Below are positions 57,157-64,000 of a stretch of 64,000 nt of DNA, piece by piece (the stretch's first letter is position 1; every line of letters begins with the position of its first letter). The DNA comes from Atopsyche davidsoni (Eukaryota; Arthropoda; Insecta; Trichoptera; Hydrobiosidae). Position numbers and translations under genes: made by a program. Location: assembly GCA_022113835.1 (NCBI GenBank), contig JAILWY010000025.1, forward strand, positions 8,572,501 to 8,636,500. The letters are read 5' to 3'. Below the pieces are notes generated by a model, which was not told the DNA's origin, did not search any database, and saw only the letters and a list, made by a program, of their open reading frames with translations.

Positions 57157-57530
57157 TGTGCCGCCGCGTGCATGGCGCTTGATGCGCGGACCCACGGAGG
57201 GCCCGGCCGGACGAAGAGTGTCGTCGCGGTTGTGGGGCGCGAGGAAGCCAAGGCATGCAGCCGCGTGCAGCGAAGCAATCGAGAAGATGCCGCCGCGTGC
57301 GTGGTGCTTGGTGCGCGGACCCACGGAGGGCCCGGCCGGACGAAGAGTGTCGTCGCGGTTGTGGGGCGCGAGGAAGCTAAGGCATGCAGCCGCGTGCAGC
57401 AAAGCGATCGAGAAGATGCCGCCGCGTGCGTGGTGCTCGGTGCGCGGACCCGCGGAGGGACCGGCCGGACGAAGAGTGTCGTCGCGGTTGTGGGGCGCAA
57501 GGAAGCCAAGGGGTGCTGAGCGGGGCGATG
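57157..57530. repeat. Roughly 129-bp tandem repeat inside the TRIM-like element
   Basis: Three copies starting near 57157, 57285 and 57415, each with GATG(T/C)GCCGCCGCGTGC, CGGACGAAGAGTGTCGTCGC and a GAGGAAGC.AAGG word. GC-rich, open in several frames because of composition and periodicity (129 is a multiple of 3). Confidence 0.88.
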
Positions 57531-57724
57531 CCGCGCGGTGTGACAGCGCCAGCTGCGCAGTGGAGCTAGCCACGACGGGAGTACGCGAGGGAGCGGCCTC
57601 GTGCGGCAGCCACTGGCCAGGGCGACAACCACGTAGCATGGCCTCGGCGCGCGGCGCCGGCAACAAAGGGAAAGAGGATCTCCAGCCTTCAGGACCTTCG
57701 TATGATGGTGACATCAGGGGGGCA

Positions 57725-57926
57725 TGTAGTCTATGGTGTCCTGAGCACTGGCAACATAGGGCCCGCTCTATGAGAGGGGACTCCGAGAGCGGCCATTACA
57801 GTTCTGTCATCTGAGAGAGAGAGAACGCCGCGCGGACGCGCGGCGTCATTGACTTGATAATGTAATCCCACCACGTATTGTAATAAAGACCTGAACCACA
57901 CGCCCCCTTGTATTATTCTGATTACA
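57725..57926. repeat. 3' LTR of the TRIM-like element
   Basis: TG...CA ends; preceded by a purine tract. Confidence 0.93.
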
Positions 57927-58129
57927 ATTTAATACATTCCAACGGTTGTCATTAATTTGGAAATAACCAAATTACACGAACTGCGAGAAGGACGTGGCCA
58001 GCAGTGACATTCCGTCCAGTAGCGAGTGGCACTATAAACATACACAGGAAGCAAAAACGAGTGCCTGGCTCGTGTGTCCCAAGTCCAAGACTCGCATTGG
58101 GTCGATGTGGCCGTCGAGAATGGGCAGCT

Positions 58130-58196
58130 GTACGATGACCTGATGGCAGCTGTACGATGACCTGATGGCAGCTGTACGTAGACCTGATCGCAGCTC
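58130..58196. repeat. 18-bp tandem repeat
   Basis: Three to four copies of GCAGCTGTACGATGACCTGATG-like units, the last diverged. Confidence 0.8.
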
Positions 58197-58768
58197 GAAT
58201 TGCACATAATATGAAATAGTTCTTGGCGCCGGACGAGCGGGCCGCTCTGCGCCCGGAGACTCGAGCCTTCGAGAGTGACAACTGCAACGGATCGACTCGC
58301 CGTGCTATAGAAAACAATTACGACAAGAATATAGAAAAATAACCACTATGAGGTCTGACTCCCAATCGACCCTGTTAAATAAGGTTTCATATGTCTATTT
58401 AACCCATTGGACTCCTATGTCGAGACGTACTAGACATCGCGTTTGCTCACGCCAACTCCTATGTCTAGCTGGACTCGACATTTTACAGTGTTTGGCAAAA
58501 GAATATGTATTATTTTTTTTTTTTTATCAAATCTTTTTTGTATGTATTGTGAAAGACATACATTAGTAATTTCGTGATATTTTGGTAAGTTATTCAAAAG
58601 TATTATTAGCTAAATATTTACGAGAATGTAGCACTTTTTACGATTTGTCACTCGACGGGGGCGGGCGGTTGCCGCCATAAAGAGTCAGGTAGCAAGACCC
58701 TGCAAACAATAACAGGTACCGATTATGTTTGTTATCTATGAACAGTTAGTTAATCAGATAATATAAAT

Positions 58769-59227
58769 ATGGACGAGGTGGTTGTCGCAGACCAATACGC
58801 AACATCCTATTGTTTTATGCGAAAAACATTAAAATGGTGGAGAAAGCTGTTTTTCTAGGGTCTAGAAACCTCCATAGAAAATGCATATATATTGTATAAA
58901 GAATGCAATAATAATGCAAATCCAATAAGCTATAAAGCATTTAGAGAAAAGTTGTTACTGGAGCTCATAGGAGACTTTCGTGCTCCGATATCAAAATCAG
59001 GGCGATTATCCAAAGGTGACACTGTTCAGCGCTTAGATGGAAAAAGTCATTTTATATTTTCTAATTCTCAGAAAAAACATAAAAACTGCATGGTGTATTC
59101 CAATAGGAATGTTCATGGAGGAAGAAGAGAAAGCACATTCTGTTGCGAGACCTGTGAAAGGAAGCCGGGCCTCCATCCAGGAGAATCTTTAAAAAAATAC
59201 CACACCAAAATAAATTTTAAGCTTTAA
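58769..59227 (+). pseudogene. piggyBac transposase, C-terminal remnant
   Basis: One frame of 153 codons with a TAG at 58856-58858. It carries DQYATSYCFMRKTLKWWRKL, then AYILYKECNNN and the Cys-rich tail CETCERKPGLHP ... YHTKI typical of PGBD4-like proteins. The earlier catalytic part is deleted. Confidence 0.88.
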
Positions 59228-59233
59228 ATTGTA

Positions 59234-59424
59234 ATATTTTGAATAAAAATACTTGAGTGATTTTCCACATTTTTGTTTTTATTAGTGACCGGTTTCGCCA
59301 ACCTTTCACGTTGGCATTATCAAACAGAGTGTGGAACAAAAATGTGGAAAATCACTCAAGTATTTTTATTCAAAATATTAAAATGGAATTCCACCAAGTA
59401 CTCTCTGTCAAAAATATTGAATTT
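59234..59424. mobile_element. Foldback element, copy F, nested in piggyBac 2, 12-bp target duplication
   Basis: Flanked by CTTTAAATTGTA at 59222-59233 and 59425-59436; the left duplication includes the stop codon of the transposase remnant. Orientation is opposite to copies A, C and D: the extension (GACAGAGAGTACTTGGTGGA, inverted) is on the right. Confidence 0.88.
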
Positions 59425-59734
59425 CTTTAAATTGTACGCAAAATAAATTATTGATAGACTCTTATTTTTTTTTTTTACTACCTTACAACTAAACAATCAT
59501 AAAAATATGTTATTAATTTGTTTTATGATTATAAGCTATTGTGTAACAATAACATCTAATTTATTGACAAAAATCTCATAATTACCTCGAAGTTGGTAAA
59601 CGGAAAAATTAAAAAAATCAAAGAGTGCAAAGGGTTAATCGAATGAATCGAGAGCCAGGAAGAATTGATCCATTTGACGGTGCGCATCGCTGCATGTCAT
59701 ATTCTTAGGGTGCTCCAGCGTTCAGGGTGACGGT

Positions 59735-59937
59735 GGCTCGGTGGCTCGGTGGCTCGGTGACTCGGTGGCTCGGTGGCTCGGTGGCTCGGTGGCTCGGTGG
59801 CTCGGTGGCTCGGTGGCTCGGTGGCTCGGTGGCTCGGTGGCTCGGTGGCTCGGTGGCTCGGTGGCTCGGTGGCTCGGTGGCTCGGTGGCTCGGTGGCTCG
59901 GTGGCTCGGTGGCTCGGTGGCTCGGTGGCTCGGTGAC
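59735..59937. repeat. Minisatellite, 8-bp unit GGTGGCTC, about 25 copies
   Basis: Nearly perfect array with occasional GGTGACTC variants. The unit is not a multiple of 3, so all three frames encode long repeats; none is a gene. Confidence 0.96.
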
Positions 59938-61010
59938 CCGCGCCCTCCTCCCCCGGGACGCGGTTGGGGAAGGTATCGCTTCCTCGATTGAGGAGTCGCG
60001 CGCTCCGGCGAGGGTACCGGAGCCGGCGCTGAGGTGCGGGACTGCGATACCGCTATTTTCACGTTTACTATTATATTTGATATATGATGGTGTTATATTT
60101 TTTAAACAAAAAGTTAAAATCGCAACGCGACTCCAATAGGTGCCCGGCAAGGACGCGGCATTGTGAAACGATCACGCGCGCGCTTCATCGTGAACGACGT
60201 GACATCGACAGGGCACCGCCGCTTCCTTGGATCCCGCTCGGAAACGCAATACTATTAGTGATCAAGAAATAAGTGATAGAACGGGAATAACATTTGGCAA
60301 CATTGGAGATGAAGGCCGTTTCCTGAGTGATAAATCGATCATTAAAAATGCAACGAGCGCTTCAGGTGCTCGAGAACTCGCAAGCTAGCCGAGCGCCGCG
60401 GAGAGTGCCCCGCCCCGGCGACCCCTCAGCTAAATATTTTTAATAAATAACGTGCAATTTGTACATGAATATTCTGTTTCTGAAATGCAAACAATAACTA
60501 TAATATTTTCAAGATAGTCCCAAACACTAGACTTGTTTTGATAAAAAAAATTAATTGGTTTTATCAAAATTACAGTGAAATAATTAATTATTGATAACTA
60601 AGAAAATAAATCACGACGACTTTACTATCGCTGCAATTAGCCGACCCACGCTTTCGATTAGACCGCGTGCCGAGGCACCCGAAGCTCTGGGGCAAGCTGC
60701 GAGAGACTACTTCCTAGGTTCGACATTAAAAAGTACGATGTGTTATTTTTCCTATTTGTGTATGTAAGTTTATATAAATATATATAAATATATATAATTA
60801 TATATATATATAAAATACAAAATATGTTTGTGGATCCGTTATAGGCTTTGAAACCATTCAACCGATGTGCCCCAAACCGGTTTCATTTGAAAGGCAATAA
60901 TACGAAGATGGTTTAAGACTACCAAAACAATGCATTATGCACATTCGGTCCATTAATTAAGTCGATTTTGACATTTAACATATAAAATTTTTCAACATCT
61001 TTAACCCTTA

Positions 61011-62820
61011 ACTGCATCTCACAACAGAACGGTCACAAACCGTAAAACCTTTTTTTAAAGCCCCATAAAAACTCATGATATCAACCATTTAATTTTTTAA
61101 CCATTAATTTGTACCTGTCGAAGTAATTTAGTTCAACTTTTTTCCACTAACAGCACTAGAATAGACACAATCCATATTACAAGAAGCCATTTGCCAATTT
61201 TTGGCGGTTGAGTGAAAACGCGATTTATAAACTAGTGATACACATTATAGGAGATCTTTTTTCTACTTGAAAAAAATATTTGAACATTTCAAAGTAAGTT
61301 ATTTTCATAATCTATTATTACTATTTAGTTTTTTTTTTGTATTTTATGAGATATGGTTATTTTTCTTTATGTAACAAATTGGTCACGTTATGTTTGTGTG
61401 GTACCTAATATATTATTTACAAAGCGTGACTGAATTACTACTTTTGACAATTTATACGTTCCATTGAAATTGTTTTATATTTTTATCGTATATTTTTCGA
61501 ATGAATAAAAAAAATCATCGATTTTCCGAGAAGGAAATATTGGAAATCATGGAAAATTGGGATGAAAGTAACTACAGTTTTGATGATGAAGAGGGTTCTA
61601 TCATTCAAAGCTCTAAACCTTAACCAGAACCTGAACCAAAACCTGAACCAGCATTGAAATTTCATTCTAAAGAGATAAGTAACAACAGGGTTTTATGGGC
61701 AAAAAAGAATATAAAATTTGATGAAGATTCGATGAATTTCAAAGGATCTTCAAAGTTGGCAGATGAAATAATCAAAACGACGGCTCCATTGGATTTCTTC
61801 TAGTATTTTATCGATGAAGATCTCATTTCCTTTATATGCGAAAAAACTAATTTATATGGAACATTAACAAACAAAACGAATACTTATATCAGAAAATTCC
61901 TGGGAATTTTGCAATACATGGCGGTGGTACCATTGCCTTATACGAGATCATACTGGCGGCCTGATATCGGTGTAGAAAACATAATCTCGGCCATGTCTAT
62001 TAACAAATTTGAATAAATAAAATCAACTATCCATTTCAATGATAATTTTGCTATTGTTGATAAAGATCATGATAAATACGACAAATTACACAAAATTAGA
62101 CCTATAATCGAGACCTATAAATTTTCAAACATTCCCAAAGAACCAAATTTATTAGTTGACAAACAAATATGTGCCACCGCCCCTTCACATCAGGACTGAT
62201 GAGTTCGCCCATTGGCCAATACATGAGATCAGACAGAGGTGCAAATATCCAAAGTGCACCGGTGTATCTCGTATTAAGTGCAGTTATGGTAGAGCAGAGA
62301 GCACCTCTGACAAATAAGAATAACTGCTTCATAAAATTCCACGAATAATTGTATCGTATTTTAAGTCATCCTTGCACTGTATGTCCTTATTTGCATTCTG
62401 AACAATTGACTACCATTTTATCTTAATTTTTTATTCCTAAATTTAATTTCATTTTTTTCTATTTTTATCGAGAGTACCCCTTTTAGGAGGTATTCAAATA
62501 AATCAATTAATGAATTATTTTTGTGAATTTGTAAGTAATTTTTGCCACTGATACAATAAAGATCTATTTAAGACCTACCACTCTTTTATTTCGTTTAAAA
62601 AAAATTCTTTCCTTAGTCAATTGCTACGTTGTATTTCTAAAAGGAATGTATCTACCACTACATAATGTGACCAATATGTAGCACTCTGTTTTTTTCTTAT
62701 AAAACATATGAAAAATATACAAAATATTTTTTTAATTATTTTTCCCTGAAATAACACATCATTTCCAAACTCTACGATTTTTTTCACGGAAAAATAAAAA
62801 ATCATGCAGTTAAGGGTTAA
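61011..62820 (+). mobile_element. piggyBac element 3, 1.8 kb, degenerate
   Basis: TTAA at 61011-61014 and 62817-62820 with inverted termini CCCTTAACTGCAT on both sides. The plus strand encodes a stop-ridden transposase. It splits or abuts Helitron-derived sequence. Confidence 0.92.
61501..62200 (+). pseudogene. piggyBac transposase pseudogene (N-terminal half)
   Basis: From ATG at 61501: MNKKNHRFSEKEILEIMENW, an acidic stretch, TAA at 61621, a Pro-Glu repeat, then YFIDEDLISFICEKTNLYG, KFLGILQYMAVVPLPYTRSY and HKIRPIIETYKF. In-frame stops occur at about 61621, 61801 and 62014. The catalytic C-terminal half is missing. Confidence 0.88.
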
Positions 62821-62959
62821 AGTCGACATCGTTACAAAAATTTAAAAAAGAATATTGTGAGTTCGCGCATAATACGGACTTTCAAAACGAAAACACTGAT
62901 CTGTCATTAAAAACAGAGAGTTTTATCATTTGTGGTCATCAAAAAAAAAATATATAAAA

Positions 62960-63835
62960 AAAATTGATAAGTGTTATCAATTATATCTGCTGAACTACCG
63001 AATCAACAAGAAGATCCGATACTTTATGACGTTGTCTGCAAGAACATGATTCACGGCCCATGCGGACCATTGAATATGAATTCGTCTTGCATGAAAGACG
63101 GTAAATGCACGAAAAGATATTTACGTGATTTTTTATTAATGAAATTCAAACTGGTGAGGATGGATATTCGAAATGTTGTGCAGAAAATTTTTCCCGATAT
63201 TGCAAACAATTTCAAAAGTCATGATTGGCTTTACGAAAGAGAAATTTTGGCTCCGAAGAATGATGATGTCAACAAAATAAACCATCAAATTCAATTGAAG
63301 CTACCCGGTGAAGTTGTCAAGTACAAATCGACTGACACAGTTATAGATGAGGAACAAGCTGTCAACTATCCAATAGAGTATCTTAACTCTTTGGAACCAT
63401 CTGGAATTCCACTACACATCTTAACTTTAAAATTTGGTTCACCATAGATGCTCATTCGCAACTTAGATCCATCGAAATTGTGCAACAGAACAAGACTTGC
63501 TGTTAAAAAACTATAGCCGAATTTAATCGAAGCCACAATCATCAGCGACAAATGTAAAGGAGAAGATGACCTGATACCACGAATTCCAATGATTTCAACC
63601 GATTGCCCTTCGATTTCAAGCGATTACAGTTTCCAATGCGTCCGGCTTTTGCTATAACCATCAACAAGGCTCAAGGCCAATCGCCAAGTCTTGCTGGTTT
63701 GAACTTAGAAAATTCCTGTTTTACGCACGGCCAATTATATGTTGCTTACTCCAGAGTTGGAACGCCGAAAAATCTTTATGTTTACACACCTACCGGAAAA
63801 ACTCAAAATATTGTTTATCCGTTAGCATTAAGATA
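62960..63835 (+). pseudogene. Helitron Rep/helicase (Pif1-like) pseudogene
   Basis: The first part (DPILYDVVCKNMIHGPCGPL, then CMKDGKCTKRY) matches the Helitron-like N domain of Rep/Hel proteins. An internal deletion joins it to the Pif1 helicase C-terminal part: WLYEREILAPKNDDVNKINH, AVNYPIEYLNSLEPSGIP, then after a stop near 63446 and a frameshift INKAQGQSPSLAGLNLENSC and GQLYVAYSRVGTPKNLYVYT. The latter holds the late Pif1 motifs. Clearly non-functional. Confidence 0.9.
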
Positions 63836-63884
63836 AAAAGTTACTAAATAAATAAAATTACATTTTTTCGAACAAATAAAAAAA

Positions 63885-63936
63885 TGTATTTCTTTTTTAG
63901 CGTAGTAGCACACGCCGGGTATCCGCTATATATATG
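63885..63936 (+). mobile_element. Probable Helitron 3' terminus
   Basis: TTTTTTAGCGTAGTAGCACA, then CGCCGGGTATCCGCTAT. Helitrons commonly end with a GC hairpin and CTRR; here the last four bases read CTAT, as if mutated from CTAG. Confidence 0.5.
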
Positions 63937-64000
63937 TATATACACCTATACCTCGCTTTACGGCCTAGATACGTTCCACGAAACTTGGCCGCTAACCAAA

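Larger units (their letters stand above)
56863..57926. mobile_element. TRIM-like LTR element, 1,064 bp, identical LTRs
   Basis: Two 202-bp direct repeats, 56863-57064 and 57725-57926, appear identical base for base, start TGTAG and end TTACA, and are flanked by the 5-bp duplication ATTTA (56858-56862 and 57927-57931). A purine tract (ATCAGGGGGGCA) precedes the 3' LTR. Each LTR has AATAAA and a GC hairpin (GCCGCGCGGACGCGCGGC). The 660-bp interior has no gag/pol. A primer-binding site was not identified. Confidence 0.93.
58399..59638 (+). mobile_element. piggyBac element 2, deleted, with a nested foldback element
   Basis: TTAA at 58399-58402 and 59635-59638, with termini CCCATTGGACTC and, inverted, CCCTTTGCACTC. 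Near the left end, related words (GGACTCCTATGTCGAG, AACTCCTATGTCTAG) repeat in tandem, likely subterminal binding sites. Only the 3' part of a transposase remains. Confidence 0.9.

Noticed and set aside
57060..57814. Frames of 190-221 codons inside the TRIM-like element
   Set aside because: They follow the 129-bp GC-rich tandem repeat on both strands and show no gag, protease or RT motif.
59735..59937. CRISPR-like array
   Set aside because: Units are contiguous with no spacers; a simple minisatellite in a eukaryotic genome.
59697..60150. Long Arg-Trp-Leu-Gly or His-Arg-Ala-Thr repeat frames
   Set aside because: All frames of the 8-bp GGTGGCTC array are open for the same reason; artefact.
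62185..62200. CTGATGAG as a hammerhead ribozyme core
   Set aside because: No matching stem II followed by GAAAC downstream and no GTC in a plausible position; chance word in a piggyBac relic.

Overview
The window looks like nuclear DNA from an arthropod, most likely an insect. Its genes are split by GT-AG introns, they encode animal proteins whose best remembered matches are insect orthologues, and the AT-rich non-coding DNA is full of DNA transposons (mariner, piggyBac, hAT, Helitron) and short G-rich minisatellites. I cannot name the species.

Layout. At 1.7-2.7 kb (minus) lies one large exon of a gene whose remainder is outside the window, tentatively a cyclic-nucleotide phosphodiesterase N-terminus. 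3-18 kb has no recognised cellular gene. It holds a broken mariner (5.38-6.66 kb), a deleted hAT (13.3-13.95 kb), several minisatellites and a CpG-rich block at 11.3-12.85 kb. At 18.08-20.78 kb (minus) is a complete six-exon lysyl oxidase-like 2 gene (signal peptide, two SRCR domains, LOX domain). 21-27.6 kb holds more minisatellites and a 2.4-kb degenerate hAT with a younger foldback element inside it. At 27.65-28.35 kb (minus) is mRpL35, head to head with wolframin (plus, 29.32-36.62 kb, eight exons). The last wolframin intron but one holds a piggyBac remnant that itself contains a foldback element. 36.6-50.4 kb is AT-rich and gene-poor, with a tRNA-derived SINE at 39.4 kb. At 50.70-56.43 kb (minus) is a G protein-coupled receptor kinase of the GRK4/5/6 (Gprk2) type, eleven exons, lacking only its first coding exon. 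From 56.8 kb to the end the window is almost all mobile DNA: a young TRIM-like LTR element with identical LTRs, two piggyBac relics and a Helitron relic.

Functionally the four good genes are unrelated: extracellular matrix cross-linking, mitochondrial translation, ER calcium/stress homeostasis and GPCR desensitisation. The most interesting non-genic signal is a multi-copy foldback family (copies at 4.6, 16.9, 25.0, 28.5, 34.5, 48.0 and 59.2 kb). It is built of two inverted, unequal arms, has a roughly 45-bp extension on only one side, carries a hammerhead-like hairpin core, and creates 12-13-bp target-site duplications at all four sites where I could match both flanks. This fits no standard TIR DNA transposon and recalls Penelope-like retroelement structures.
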